Below are positions 39,497 through 48,504 of a stretch of DNA of 64,000 bases, in pieces (the first letter of the stretch is position 1; each line of letters begins with the position of its first letter). The DNA lies in assembly GCA_030427725.1 (NCBI GenBank), contig JAUICV010000001.1, positions 669,298 to 733,297 of the forward strand. Direction: 5' to 3'. Source of the DNA: Chlamydiia bacterium (lineage in GTDB: Bacteria; Chlamydiota; Chlamydiia; Chlamydiales; GCA-2402025). Both the position numbers and the translations under genes were made by a program. Below the pieces are notes generated by a model. The model had not been told where the DNA came from. It saw only the letters and a program-made list of their open reading frames with translations, and did no database searches.

Positions 39497-40714
39497 TTAT
39501 TTCTTTGGAAAACTCTTTTCTAGATAACGAGTCAAGCTGCTATAGTCGCATGCATCAACACCACCCTTGGATTGGAATTCATTCCAAGAAGTTTCTAGAC
39601 CTTTTCTTAAAAGACCTTTTTCTTTGCTTTGAAAGAATCTGGTCCCAACAAAAGTATTAAAATTTAATGCTGTCATCAGTTCTCTATTCGAATCGAGCGG
39701 CTTAGAATTACCTGTATACTCTCTCAGTAAAAGAGCTGTTAGCATTACTTTAGCAAAGTTTTTCTTCTCATCAGATAGCTTTGATTCACTAACTTGTCTA
39801 TTAAATGTTACAAATTTACTTGGGATCATTGTCAAAGCAACTTCATAAGTTAAATGAAATCTAAACGTTGCTCCAGGTATAGAGTCAAAATGATTTTTAA
39901 GTTTATCTTCAAGAGCTCTTTGGCTGATTCCTCTCATAGCATCTGTAAGCTCTTGTGTCAATTTAGTTTCATTTTCTAGAGAAGCTACCGCACTTTGAGT
40001 GTTAATTAAGCTTAGCGATCCTAGATCCAAAACTTCTTCTGCATCACCTGAAGAAGAACTGTGTAATGGAGTTGCAGGATTTTCCGCAGCAAATTCATAT
40101 TCTGAATCAGATGATTCCATTATCTCAGTGTCGCCAGAAGCTGTAGAATTTAGGCTATCCCTAGATTCAAAAGGTACAGGCTTTGATTCAACATCGATCA
40201 AATCATCGTGTTCAGCAAACGTAACACCAGCATCTTGACTAACGTCAACCTCTGAAGATTCTTCTGCTACATCGTTTACAGAAGAGCTTCTACTAATTTC
40301 TGCAGTCTTTACTGGTCCAGAAACTACATCAGAAGATTCCTCTGAGACCACAGAAGCTGTTTGAACTTCCTCTTTTTTAAGCTCTGCTGATTCTGCTTTT
40401 CTATTATATAGTCCCATTCCAAAATTAATAATTTTTGAACATGGCCAAACCACTGTCCAATATAGTGGTTTTGCAATTACATAATCCACTAGAAGAGCTA
40501 CACTTCCGACAAGGTAGTCAGCGGTACTTAATTCTTCAGGGTCATCTGATACATTTCCTCTCTGAAGATCTGCAGAGGCAAACTCGATTGTATCTTTTGT
40601 GATTGGTTGTTTAACCTCAAGATTATCTGCTGAGCTTGGTACACCTGGCTTTTCAGGCTGATGAAGCTCATGCGTTTCTTTATCTTGAATGGGTTGATGA
40701 TGAATTGCGGACAT
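39497..40714 (-). CDS. Acidic serine-rich protein, unknown function; candidate effector
   Basis: I do not recognise this 405-residue protein. Residues 1-60 are polar; 65-105 hold a hydrophobic stretch (DYLVGSVALLVDYVIAKPLYWTVVW) that may be a paired membrane hairpin; 110-240 is low-complexity, acidic and serine-rich (EESSDVV, EESSEVD, SSDSEYEFAAE, SSSGDAEEV); the C-terminal 160 residues are predicted helical. A bilobed hydrophobic segment plus disordered tail recalls chlamydial inclusion membrane proteins in outline only. A GGAG site precedes the ATG at 40714. It is the first gene of an accessory block. Confidence 0.6.
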   Translation of the reverse strand: MSAIHHQPIQDKETHELHQPEKPGVPSSADNLEVKQPITKDTIEFASADLQRGNVSDDPEELSTADYLVGSVALLVDYVIAKPLYWTVVWPCSKIINFGMGLYNRKAESAELKKEEVQTASVVSEESSDVVSGPVKTAEISRSSSVNDVAEESSEVDVSQDAGVTFAEHDDLIDVESKPVPFESRDSLNSTASGDTEIMESSDSEYEFAAENPATPLHSSSSGDAEEVLDLGSLSLINTQSAVASLENETKLTQELTDAMRGISQRALEDKLKNHFDSIPGATFRFHLTYEVALTMIPSKFVTFNRQVSESKLSDEKKNFAKVMLTALLLREYTGNSKPLDSNRELMTALNFNTFVGTRFFQSKEKGLLRKGLETSWNEFQSKGGVDACDYSSLTRYLEKSFPKK

Positions 40715-40851
40715 AATTTTTCGCTCCTTATCTTAGACGTTTCGTTGTTCGATTTGAAAAAACGAGGCATCTTACTATTAAGTAAAGATTAAGAAAAGAT
40801 GAAATTTTCAATATATTGTACAATATAGGAGAATTTTTAAACTGTGTAAGC

Positions 40852-40883
40852 AAAGCAAAAGACACGAAATGATCTTTTGCTTT
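40852..40883 (-). terminator. Hairpin after the gene at 40918-41286
   Basis: AAAGCAAAAGA (40852-40862) and TCTTTTGCTTT (40873-40883), ten-base loop. Located 35 bases past the stop on the minus strand. The T run is better on the plus strand, so direction is uncertain. Confidence 0.42.
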
Positions 40884-40917
40884 TTATAACTCTAGTTAGA
40901 CAAGATAGCATCTTAGT

Positions 40918-41286
40918 CTATGCCGAACCGGACGAGGTAAAAAATTTCTTGGGAACTGAGTTACTCTTTACATTGTCTACAAAATCTCTTATATCTGAAA
41001 AAAATGTCTTAACCTGATTAGCACTTGATCGTACACAAGAAGCAATTTTTGAAAAAAATGCTAAGGCGAACTGATGCACTTTTTTCACTACAGGACTCTC
41101 ACCTTTTTTTAGTGAGTTCAATGAAATTGAGACAAACTCGATAACACCGTGCTTAATTTTTGAAAGACACTGACCATTTTTCTCAAAAATAGATCTTACA
41201 CACGCTGGTGTTTTTATTGATTGTTTGGCTTCATTTAACTTTGAGCAGATTGGATTAAAAAGATTCTTTATTGGACAAGTTTGCAT
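40918..41286 (-). CDS. Small basic cysteine-containing protein, unknown (122 aa)
   Basis: I cannot assign it. The 122 residues are rich in lysine, serine and phenylalanine with five cysteines (TCPIKNLFNPICSKL, KTPACVRSIFEKNGQCLSK, KIASCVRSS), no signal peptide or membrane segment. Two similar blocks (ACVRSIF and ASCVRSS) hint at internal duplication. The promoter at 41361-41390 and AAGGAGTG just before the ATG mean strong expression. It sits in the accessory block between 39.5 and 42.1 kb. Confidence 0.58.
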   Translation of the reverse strand: MQTCPIKNLFNPICSKLNEAKQSIKTPACVRSIFEKNGQCLSKIKHGVIEFVSISLNSLKKGESPVVKKVHQFALAFFSKIASCVRSSANQVKTFFSDIRDFVDNVKSNSVPKKFFTSSGSA

Positions 41287-41360
41287 TGTTCTTCACTCCT
41301 TGTATGTATACAAATAATCAGTATTTCGCTTTATTTCCATTTCAAATTTTGAAAACCGAG

Positions 41361-41390
41361 ATTATAATCAGTCCTAAAAAATTAATTCAA
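41361..41390 (-). promoter_or_regulatory. Strong minus-strand promoter for the gene at 40918-41286
   Basis: Read on the minus strand: TTGAAT (41390-41385), 18-base spacer, perfect TATAAT (41366-41361). Transcription would begin near 41354, giving a leader of about 68 bases that ends in an AAGGAGTG ribosome site. Confidence 0.62.
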
Positions 41391-41412
41391 ACTTTACTTT
41401 TTGATCATTAAA

Positions 41413-41454
41413 GCACAAAAAAAGTCTTCTGTGGAAATTCCACAGAAGACTTTT
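41413..41454 (-). terminator. Terminator of the gene at 41506-42069
   Basis: Fifteen-base arms AAAAGTCTTCTGTGG (41420-41434) and CCACAGAAGACTTTT (41440-41454) with a five-base loop; on the minus strand the stem is followed by T (A run 41416-41423). A textbook hairpin. Confidence 0.85.
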
Positions 41455-41505
41455 AAGCTAATTAGTCGTTTAAATAACTAACACAAGGTAGCTTTTAGAA
41501 GTTTA

Positions 41506-42069
41506 CTACTGTTGTGAAGCTGCTCTTCGAGCACCTCTAGTTCTTGGTCCAGTTATGATATTGTCTGTACTAATATCTGCATTTCTAACGTTTGATTTCG
41601 GACCTAATGTTGTTGGCTCAGCTTCTGCAACTTCAGCCTCTTCTTCCGCAACTTCAGCCTCTTCTTCTGCAAATTCTGTTTCAGCAAACATTGTAGCTAT
41701 AGCTTCTTTATTTGCAGATCCTGTAGATCCTGTAGATGCTGTAGATCCCATAAGATTTAATAGTTCAAATGCAGCTGTTGAAGCTGTAGAACCATTGCTT
41801 TCACTTACAGGAGAGGATTTAAAAAATCCAATAATTGCGTTGAAAATTGCCGCAATCTTTTTTGCTATAAATACAAAAGGGGTAGCTAAAAACTTACCAA
41901 CTCTAGAAGCTAAAGATGGATGATTTTTTACAACATCATTAGAAGTTTTATTTGCGATAGTATCACTAAAGATAGTAGCTAACTGATTTTGCTTACTGTA
42001 GAATTCATCAGCACGCTTTGCATCTTCAGGAGTTCTTATCGCTAATGTGGTAACAGGTGATACTGACAT
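41506..42069 (-). CDS. Repeat-containing protein with hydrophobic segment, unknown (187 aa)
   Basis: I do not recognise it. Residues 55-85 form a hydrophobic, lysine-flanked stretch (KFLATPFVFIAKKIAAIFNAIIGFFK) that could be a membrane or amphipathic segment. Then low-complexity runs of STASTAAF, MGSTASTGSTGS and EFAEEEAEVAEEEAEVAEAE, the last two being short DNA repeats (GCTTCTTCC and GATCCTGTA units on the plus strand). The tail is GPRTRGARRAASQQ, basic. A GGAG site precedes the ATG. The composition suggests a secreted or surface protein evolving fast. Confidence 0.58.
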   Translation of the reverse strand: MSVSPVTTLAIRTPEDAKRADEFYSKQNQLATIFSDTIANKTSNDVVKNHPSLASRVGKFLATPFVFIAKKIAAIFNAIIGFFKSSPVSESNGSTASTAAFELLNLMGSTASTGSTGSANKEAIATMFAETEFAEEEAEVAEEEAEVAEAEPTTLGPKSNVRNADISTDNIITGPRTRGARRAASQQ

Positions 42070-42257
42070 GGTGTATACTCCATTAAATAATAAAGGTAAC
42101 TTATGGTAATAATTATATTACAAAACAAACTTGTTTTATATATTAATTACAAAAAGAAGTTTAATAAAAAACTTATTTAAATAAAGTTAGTTAATTAAAA
42201 TTTTATTATTACAAACCACTTCTCCTTAATATCAAAAAATTTTTTTAAGAAGGTTCT

Positions 42258-42845
42258 ATGAAGATATATTTAGGTTCAAATTCCCCTAGAAGGCAAGAAA
42301 TACTAAACTCACTGAAAATCCCCTATACTCCTATAGATAATGATTTTGATGAGTCTACTATAGTTAAAACAGGGTCTGTTAAGCAGTATGTGGAAGTTAT
42401 TGCTAGAGAGAAGGTTAGGTCACTAATACCGCTTGTTGGTGACAACCTAGTACTCTGTGGTGACACAGTAGTCAGCTTATACGATCGCATCTTACTTAAA
42501 CCCAAGAGCTTAGATGAAGCTTGTAGTTTTTTAATGCAGCTTTCTGGAAAAACCCATTTAGTCTACTCTGCAACAGCTATAGGGTATAAAGGCCATATTT
42601 ATGTTGAGTCAGACCTTTCGGAAGTTACTATACGAGAGCTTAACCCGAAAATAGTAAGTAAATATTTTAAATTAACAAATCCCCTAGATAAAGCTGGAGG
42701 ATATGCGATTCAGGATGCTGGTGGACTAATTGTTCAGTCTTTAAAAGGTTGTTATTATAATGTTATGGGACTCTCTTTAAACTCCTTAATTAAAGTCTTT
42801 AAAAAAGCCGGATTTGATCTCTTTGATTTCATTCAAACCTCTTAA
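42258..42845 (+). CDS. maf: Maf-family nucleotide pyrophosphatase
   Basis: Maf/YhdE/YceF proteins hydrolyse dTTP, UTP or modified nucleotides. The 195-residue protein starts with the family signature YLGSNSPRRQEIL (S-x-R-R), has GDTVVSLYDRILLKP with conserved aspartate and lysine, and AGGYAIQDAGGL near residue 150. All catalytic positions are present. The intergenic region on its left separates it from the accessory block. maf followed by a HEAT-repeat gene and an lptD-like gene is the order I recall from C. trachomatis (CT349 onward). Confidence 0.94.
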   Translation: MKIYLGSNSPRRQEILNSLKIPYTPIDNDFDESTIVKTGSVKQYVEVIAREKVRSLIPLVGDNLVLCGDTVVSLYDRILLKPKSLDEACSFLMQLSGKTHLVYSATAIGYKGHIYVESDLSEVTIRELNPKIVSKYFKLTNPLDKAGGYAIQDAGGLIVQSLKGCYYNVMGLSLNSLIKVFKKAGFDLFDFIQTS

Positions 42846-42859
42846 TCTCTGAATTCATG

Positions 42860-42888
42860 TTGAAAAATGAGTCCAAAGACACTATGTT
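42860..42888 (+). promoter_or_regulatory. Promoter for the HEAT-repeat gene
   Basis: TTGAAA (42860-42865), 17-base spacer, TATGTT (42883-42888), 21 bases before the ATG at 42909. Confidence 0.45.
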
Positions 42889-42908
42889 AGCAAAAAAGAG
42901 TTAGATAC

Positions 42909-44612
42909 ATGCTTATTAAACGGTTCACGATAGCTTTCTTTTTATTAATTTCTCTTCGAGTTTATCCAACCTTCGAGGAAATTCAAAAGGCACCAACTCA
43001 GAAAAAACATCATATTCTTTACCTGGTACAATCAAATAAAATTGATCAAGCCATAAGTTCTTATAAAGAATACACTAAAACTCATGGAAAACACGATTTT
43101 GAAATTCTAGAATCCATGGGTATTATCTTATTAGATCAGGCGATGGATAGTGCAGATCCAGAGAAGCAACTTATCGCATTATATGGAGCTTCATTAGCAA
43201 ACTCTGAAATACTATTAGATCTATGTGAAAAAGGATCACACTCTCAAAGCCCTACAACACAAATGGTTTCTGTTCAATTAGCTGGACGTATTCAAGATGA
43301 TAGATCAGATACCATACTGACGAGAGCTCTATCTTCAAAATATTTGGCTATTCGTATGGAATCAGCTTTTAGCTTAGCTGGAAAGAAACACAAGAGTGCT
43401 GTTGGATATATTGAGTCATTAATGGCAAAGCTCCCCCCTTTTTTCCATTCATTTTTTTCTGAAATGTACGCCATGGTTGGCACACAAGATGGGAATCGTG
43501 TTCTAAAAAAACTTATGAACGATAGAATTTTATCGAATAGACTTTCTGCTATTTTAGCTGCAGCTAAATTTGGTAGAGATGACTTCATTAAAGACATAAG
43601 AACGATAGCCACACATAAAAATCCGGCAGAACAAGAAGCTTGCGCTAGCGCTTTAGGATTTCTTGGCGATTCACATTCAATAGAAAAGTTAAAAGAACTT
43701 AGCAATTCTTTAGATCAAGATGTTCAACTTTCCGCTCTTCGATCACTCCAAATGCTCGGACAAAATGACTCTTTTGAGAAGATTGAAAAACTAGCAGAAG
43801 ATAAAAATCTTTTTGCAATCTCAACTTTGGCCTTATTTGACAAACCATCAAAAATCTTAACAAAGCTTTTAGATAACAAAGATGAACTTATCTCTTACAA
43901 TGCCGCGCTTTCTTTATTGAGAAAAAAAGACCCTAGGTGTCTTCCGGTTTTAAAAAAGATGTTTTTAACCAAAAGACTAGATATTGGTTTTTTACCTCAT
44001 TTTTCAAACGGTCGTTCGCTTTATTATTTTAAGCCAATGTATTCCATTTCAGCTCATGCTAAAAAAAACAAAAACCCAGACCTTCTTTCTGCTGCTTTAG
44101 CTTTTAGGCAAAACTTACTAGTTGATGCCCTAGAATTAGAATTTGATGTTTTTTTAGACATTTCAGATTTTATTTTTACCAACAACATAAAAGATCTTAT
44201 TCCAACATGTGTTCAACTTTTATGTAACGTAGGAAGTGAAAAAGCTGTAAATCTGCTTAAAAAAAATGCAGAAAAAGCTGGAGCACCTTTTACAAGAACT
44301 TATTGTTATTTAGGATTATACAAACTAAAAACAGAAAAAAACTACTCCGATCAACTTTTAGATTGGATTGAAAAGAACTATAAAACTGAGATGGTAAGAT
44401 TTAAACCTGTTATGGCTAAGGCCAATGCTGAAGCGAACCTTGTCTATGAACTTACACCAGAAGAATCTAGTTCCCTACTCATTGGAGCCTATTCTCTAAT
44501 CAGTCAAAAGCAATCAGAAAAGAGCTTGGATATTCTGTTAGAGGGAATTCAAAAGGGTCACGAAAAAAATCGTGCCATCATGGCAGGCCTTTTACTCAAA
44601 GCTATTGAATAG
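42909..44612 (+). CDS. Exported HEAT-repeat protein
   Basis: A 567-residue protein with an N-terminal signal sequence (MLIKRFTIAFFLLISLRVYPT; cleavage near residue 21) and a body of helical repeats of about 30 residues: LAGRIQDDRSDTILTRALSS, AAKFGRDDFIKDIRTIATHK, ALGFLGDSHSIEKLKELS, SLQMLGQNDSFEKIEKLAED, LLRKKDPRCLPVLKKMFL. These fit HEAT/armadillo repeats used as protein-binding scaffolds. Located between maf and the LptD-like gene as in Chlamydia, a periplasmic role near LPS transport is an inference from position only. Confidence 0.85.
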   Translation: MLIKRFTIAFFLLISLRVYPTFEEIQKAPTQKKHHILYLVQSNKIDQAISSYKEYTKTHGKHDFEILESMGIILLDQAMDSADPEKQLIALYGASLANSEILLDLCEKGSHSQSPTTQMVSVQLAGRIQDDRSDTILTRALSSKYLAIRMESAFSLAGKKHKSAVGYIESLMAKLPPFFHSFFSEMYAMVGTQDGNRVLKKLMNDRILSNRLSAILAAAKFGRDDFIKDIRTIATHKNPAEQEACASALGFLGDSHSIEKLKELSNSLDQDVQLSALRSLQMLGQNDSFEKIEKLAEDKNLFAISTLALFDKPSKILTKLLDNKDELISYNAALSLLRKKDPRCLPVLKKMFLTKRLDIGFLPHFSNGRSLYYFKPMYSISAHAKKNKNPDLLSAALAFRQNLLVDALELEFDVFLDISDFIFTNNIKDLIPTCVQLLCNVGSEKAVNLLKKNAEKAGAPFTRTYCYLGLYKLKTEKNYSDQLLDWIEKNYKTEMVRFKPVMAKANAEANLVYELTPEESSSLLIGAYSLISQKQSEKSLDILLEGIQKGHEKNRAIMAGLLLKAIE

Positions 44613-44678
44613 ACCTAAAGCTTCTTGCTTGATAAAATAACTTTCCCTTAGAGTTTATTGGTAATAGATCCTCACCTT

Positions 44679-46784
44679 ATGAAAATCCGTCTTATCTATT
44701 TATTTGTTTCAATAGTATCACTACAAACCATCTGCAATGGTTTTGAAACAAATGAATTGCGCATTAGATTAGATGACGTTTCTTATGAAGAAAAAACCAT
44801 ATCTACAGAAAGTGGAGGGATAGTTGAAGGAGAAGGGCTGTACCTCCAGGCAAAAAAAATCACCTATCAAAAGGATTTAGCTAACAACAAACACAAGCTA
44901 AAAGCTAGTGGAGATCTAATGCTAAGCTACAACGGGCAAATCTTTTTAGCTAAATCTTTAGAGTATGATTTTATCTTGAAAGAAGGTGTTTTAAAAAACG
45001 GGAGAACCCAGGTTAATATTTGGTTTCTAAAAGGAGAGACTATCTATTTACATAATGATAAAAGCTATGACATAGAAAAAGCATCAATCACAACAAGTGA
45101 AATGCCGCATTCTGAATGGGAAATGTCTTCTAAAACAATCCACCTCTCATCTGATCAATCCTTGAGCTCAAAAGATATTAAAGTAAAACTATTTAATATT
45201 CCTATTTTTTGGATCCCCGGATACAAAACAAACCTTAAAACTTTTGGAAAAAGTCCTGTCAGTTATATTTTAACATGGGTGTCAGGGCAAGGGCCTAAGG
45301 TTGGTATGGCTTATAACCTCTATTCAGGGAAGAATTTTTCCACAAATTTCCGTATCGAATATTTGTGGAAAAGAGGTCCTTCTGCAGCATTCGAAGGTTT
45401 TGTTTCTTCTGAAGACAAAAGGTTTTTTTTAGAATCGCAAAATTTTGCAGCCTACGATACGTATTATAGGGATACCTTTCCAAATAAAAGAAAAAAACGA
45501 TTTCGCCTACAGGGAAATTTTCATGCTGCGACAAAGTCCGACAATGCTTTTGTAAACGTTGTCTATGACAAACTCTCTGATAAAAACCTTCCAGGAGACT
45601 TCCCTAGCCAAAATTTTGAGCTAAATCAGCTCAAATCAACCAGACTTGAAAGTCGACTCTTCCATGAAAAATTCACATTAGGATGTAATGCAAACCCTAG
45701 GATAAATAGTTTTGATAGTTTTAACCAAGCGATCCCAAATTTTGCATTGAACGTAAAACCATTTTACCTACCAAAAACTCCAATCCTTTTAGAAAATCAA
45801 TTTAAACTCTCCTTTTATGATTATGTTTACACAAACCTTTTAGAATCAGCTCCAGTAATTTACCAAAAAGCTCTAAAAGATTTTCATTCGCTTAAAGCCT
45901 ATACAAAACAAACCCTTTCAGCGCCTGTTTTCTTTAAAGGTTTGGCCTTTTTGCCAAGCGGAGGATTTATTGGTTCTATCTATAGCGATTCACCTCGAAG
46001 CAAATCAGCCTACCAAGGTGTTTTTCACTATGGAGCAAAAACACATTTTGCATTGGAGAAAAAATACCATAGAGGTTTGCACAAAATAACGCCTTATATC
46101 TCTTACACAGGGCTTTCTAAACCAACAGCCAAGGATAACTTAGTTTATATCTTTGATTTATCAGATGGATTTCACAAACTTGATATGGCAAGAATTGGAG
46201 TTGATCAACTTCTTTATTTTAAAAACTCATCAAACCTATTTCCAAATATTAATTTTGATTTATATACCCTCGGTTTTTTTGACTCTGAAACGTATAACAA
46301 AACCTTCCCAAAAGCTGGTTTTGAATCAAAATTAGAGAATAGCTTCGCTTCATTAGAAACAAAATTTCAGTGGAACTTCAACAATAGCGTACTAGATTTA
46401 TTAAATGTTAATTTAGGGGTTACCCTCTCTTCTAATATCGCCTTTTATCTAGAATACCGACATAGATCTAGATACTATTTTAGAAAAGCCGATTTAGAAA
46501 ATTATGTGATTGAAACAGCTAGAACATTAGAAGAGCTTTTAGACTCACCTATGTCAGATGGGAGGAATACACTACTTTCTAGACTTGAATTCACTCTATC
46601 TCCAATTACCACCCTTCGCCTTCAAACACAAAGTGGCTGGGGAAGACGGGGACAAAAAAGCTACAACGAAGCAAAGTTAGATTTTTACACGACTATCTCA
46701 TCTTCTTGGAAACTTAGACTTTCTTGTGAAAAAAACACCCGAGCTACAGTTGTTACCTGCGGAATTGAGCTAATTAGACACTAA
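44679..46784 (+). CDS. lptD: LptD-like outer membrane protein
   Basis: Likely the LPS-translocating outer membrane barrel. 701 residues from the ATG at 44679, where MKIRLIYLFVSIVSLQTICNG is a signal peptide; the earlier TTG at 44658 would add a non-homologous stub. Residues 25-170 are OstA/LptA-like jelly-roll repeats (VEGEGLYLQAKKITYQ, KASGDLMLSYNGQIF, LKGETIYLHN), and the rest is a beta barrel rich in alternating aromatic strands, ending TCGIELIRH. The family's conserved cysteine pairs are hardly visible, common in chlamydiae. It is the partner of the LpxL-type gene at 63156. Confidence 0.8.
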   Translation: MKIRLIYLFVSIVSLQTICNGFETNELRIRLDDVSYEEKTISTESGGIVEGEGLYLQAKKITYQKDLANNKHKLKASGDLMLSYNGQIFLAKSLEYDFILKEGVLKNGRTQVNIWFLKGETIYLHNDKSYDIEKASITTSEMPHSEWEMSSKTIHLSSDQSLSSKDIKVKLFNIPIFWIPGYKTNLKTFGKSPVSYILTWVSGQGPKVGMAYNLYSGKNFSTNFRIEYLWKRGPSAAFEGFVSSEDKRFFLESQNFAAYDTYYRDTFPNKRKKRFRLQGNFHAATKSDNAFVNVVYDKLSDKNLPGDFPSQNFELNQLKSTRLESRLFHEKFTLGCNANPRINSFDSFNQAIPNFALNVKPFYLPKTPILLENQFKLSFYDYVYTNLLESAPVIYQKALKDFHSLKAYTKQTLSAPVFFKGLAFLPSGGFIGSIYSDSPRSKSAYQGVFHYGAKTHFALEKKYHRGLHKITPYISYTGLSKPTAKDNLVYIFDLSDGFHKLDMARIGVDQLLYFKNSSNLFPNINFDLYTLGFFDSETYNKTFPKAGFESKLENSFASLETKFQWNFNNSVLDLLNVNLGVTLSSNIAFYLEYRHRSRYYFRKADLENYVIETARTLEELLDSPMSDGRNTLLSRLEFTLSPITTLRLQTQSGWGRRGQKSYNEAKLDFYTTISSSWKLRLSCEKNTRATVVTCGIELIRH

Positions 46785-46787
46785 GCT

Positions 46788-47315
46788 TTATTTAGAAAAT
46801 TTCTTTTTGATTTTTTTTAACTGCGGGGCTAATAATTTTTTTCTATGGGGCAAAATTCTATCGATAAAAAGCACCCCATTTAGATGGTCATTTTCATGGA
46901 GAACAGGCCTAGCTAGCCATCCATCCACTTCTTCTTCAAAGGCTTTACCATCTTCATCTAGCGCTTCTACTTTAATTTTATAAGGCCTTGTCACATCCTC
47001 ATAAATTTTTGGAAGAGAAAGACACCCTTCCCCTTCTGTCCATTCCTCGTCACCAACAACTGTAATTTTAGGATTAATATAGACTTTAGGAGATCCGTAG
47101 ACTGGATAACCATCTTCACCTATTCCCCTAACCGTGTGAATAAAAACACGCTTAGACACACCTATCTGAGGCGCTGCTATTCCCATCCCATTATACTTTT
47201 TCATGAGTCGAATCATCTCTCCAATGAGCTCTTTAATCTCATCATTAACTTCAGCAACCTCGGAGGCCTTCTGTCTAAGAACTGGATTCCCAAAATAACA
47301 TAGCTCGTAAGCCAT
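46788..47315 (-). CDS. def: Peptide deformylase
   Basis: Removes the N-formyl group from nascent proteins. From ATG 47315 (MAYELCYFGNPVLRQKASEV) it is 175 residues; the frame opening at 47339 adds a leader overlapping secG. Metal-binding motifs are GMGIAAPQIG (motif 1), EGCLSLP (Cys ligand) and HENDHLNGVLFIDRI (HExDH, His ligands and catalytic Glu). PDF is essential and the target of actinonin. It is encoded downstream of tpiA-secG in one minus-strand operon and converges with lptD four bases away. Confidence 0.96.
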   Translation of the reverse strand: MAYELCYFGNPVLRQKASEVAEVNDEIKELIGEMIRLMKKYNGMGIAAPQIGVSKRVFIHTVRGIGEDGYPVYGSPKVYINPKITVVGDEEWTEGEGCLSLPKIYEDVTRPYKIKVEALDEDGKAFEEEVDGWLARPVLHENDHLNGVLFIDRILPHRKKLLAPQLKKIKKKFSK

Positions 47316-47319
47316 AAAT

Positions 47320-47610
47320 CTACTTTTGTACTTCCTCAATAGATACAGGCAAACTCTTAGCTTTAGATCTAGCTATAGACCCTGTCCAAAATGAAAGAAC
47401 TACACAGGAAGCCATGAAAATAGCAGCTAAGTATGCTGTAAATTTTTTCAAAACATCAGCCGCAGATGTCCCAAACACTGAGTCACTTGAATCTCCTCCA
47501 AATGACGCGCCAAGACCCATTGACTTACTATCTTGAATAAGAATTACCATAGCTAGCAGACCGCATAGCAAAATAAATAAAAAGACACACGTATAAAACA
47601 AAAAGACCAT
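47320..47610 (-). CDS. secG: Protein translocase subunit SecG
   Basis: A 96-residue SecG with two membrane helices: VFLFYTCVFLFILLCGLLAMVILIQ near the N-terminus and AYLAAIFMASCVVLSF later, joined by the glycine-rich loop SMGLGASFGGDSSDSVFGTSA, which is the family signature. SecG helps the SecYEA channel. The start follows tpiA after a two-base gap and its end nearly touches def, consistent with one transcript tpiA-secG-def, reading right to left. Confidence 0.92.
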   Translation of the reverse strand: MVFLFYTCVFLFILLCGLLAMVILIQDSKSMGLGASFGGDSSDSVFGTSAADVLKKFTAYLAAIFMASCVVLSFWTGSIARSKAKSLPVSIEEVQK

Positions 47611-47612
47611 AA

Positions 47613-48371
47613 TTAAATTTCCCTTGCGATGTTTACCATCTTTGCGAATGATTCTACCTCTAACGAAGCTCCTCCAATTAAAGCTCCATCAATATCTGGT
47701 TGGGACAAAAGCTCCCTGATATTATCCGGTTTTACAGAACCACCATACAAGATTTTAAGATGGTAGCATACCTTCTCACCCCACTTTCTTGCTAGAAAAT
47801 CTCTAATAATTTTATGAGTTTTTTGAACATCAGCGGGAGTAGCTGCATGCCCGGTTCCTATTGCCCACACAGGTTCGTAAGCTATACAAATCGAGCTCAT
47901 TTCATCTTGATTCAGAGCTCCTAAAGCCTTATCTAGTTGATTTTCTAAAACAGAAATCACCTCATTTGCTTGTTTTTGCTCTAAGCTCTCTCCTATGCAT
48001 AAGATAGGAATCAGCCCTCCCATAAGAGCCCGTTTGATTTTTTTACCTAATAATTCATCAGATTCATGGTAGAATTGGCGCCTTTCTGAGTGGCCAATTA
48101 AAGCAAAACCCGCTCCCACATCTTTAATCATTTCAGCTGAAATCTCACCTGTGTAGGCCCCGTCCTTTTGGTCAGAAACATTTTGAGAGCCGATTAAAAG
48201 ATCGGTTCCTTTCGACTCCTTAACTAAACTCTCAAGCGCTGTAAATGGCGCTGCAATACCGCACCTTGAAGTCCCTTGAGTAAGAAGCGGCATCAAGTTT
48301 TTTACAAACTGAGTGGACTCTGAGATCGTTTTATTTAATTTCCAGTTGCCCACAATAAAAAATTCTTTCAT
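47613..48371 (-). CDS. tpiA: Triosephosphate isomerase
   Basis: Interconverts DHAP and glyceraldehyde 3-phosphate. 252 residues, TIM barrel: VGNWKLNKT with the substrate lysine and asparagine, GHSERRQFYHE (catalytic His), YEPVWAIGTG (catalytic Glu) and loop 8 LYGGSVKPDN. All intact. First gene of the minus-strand tpiA-secG-def operon. It diverges from xseA across 124 bases, in agreement with the tpi-xseA neighbourhood recalled from C. trachomatis (CT328-CT329). Confidence 0.97.
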   Translation of the reverse strand: MKEFFIVGNWKLNKTISESTQFVKNLMPLLTQGTSRCGIAAPFTALESLVKESKGTDLLIGSQNVSDQKDGAYTGEISAEMIKDVGAGFALIGHSERRQFYHESDELLGKKIKRALMGGLIPILCIGESLEQKQANEVISVLENQLDKALGALNQDEMSSICIAYEPVWAIGTGHAATPADVQKTHKIIRDFLARKWGEKVCYHLKILYGGSVKPDNIRELLSQPDIDGALIGGASLEVESFAKMVNIAREI

Positions 48372-48504
48372 AACTTAGATCCTTAAAAGGTCAATTGTCT
48401 ATCCATCAGTTTAAAAAAATCTATTCTAGTGTTCAAGTACTTTGATCACTTGCCTTTAGTGTTTAAAAAAATTAAACTACCCTAAAAGATAAGGAATGTC
48501 CAAA

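Noticed and set aside
40813..40826. Perfect palindrome ATATTGTACAATAT
   Set aside because: Very AT-rich and not near a promoter; most likely chance.
41555..41923. Plus-strand frame with VDPVDAVDP repeats opposite the gene at 41506-42069
   Set aside because: It is the antisense of short repeats in the minus-strand gene, which has the ribosome site and terminator.
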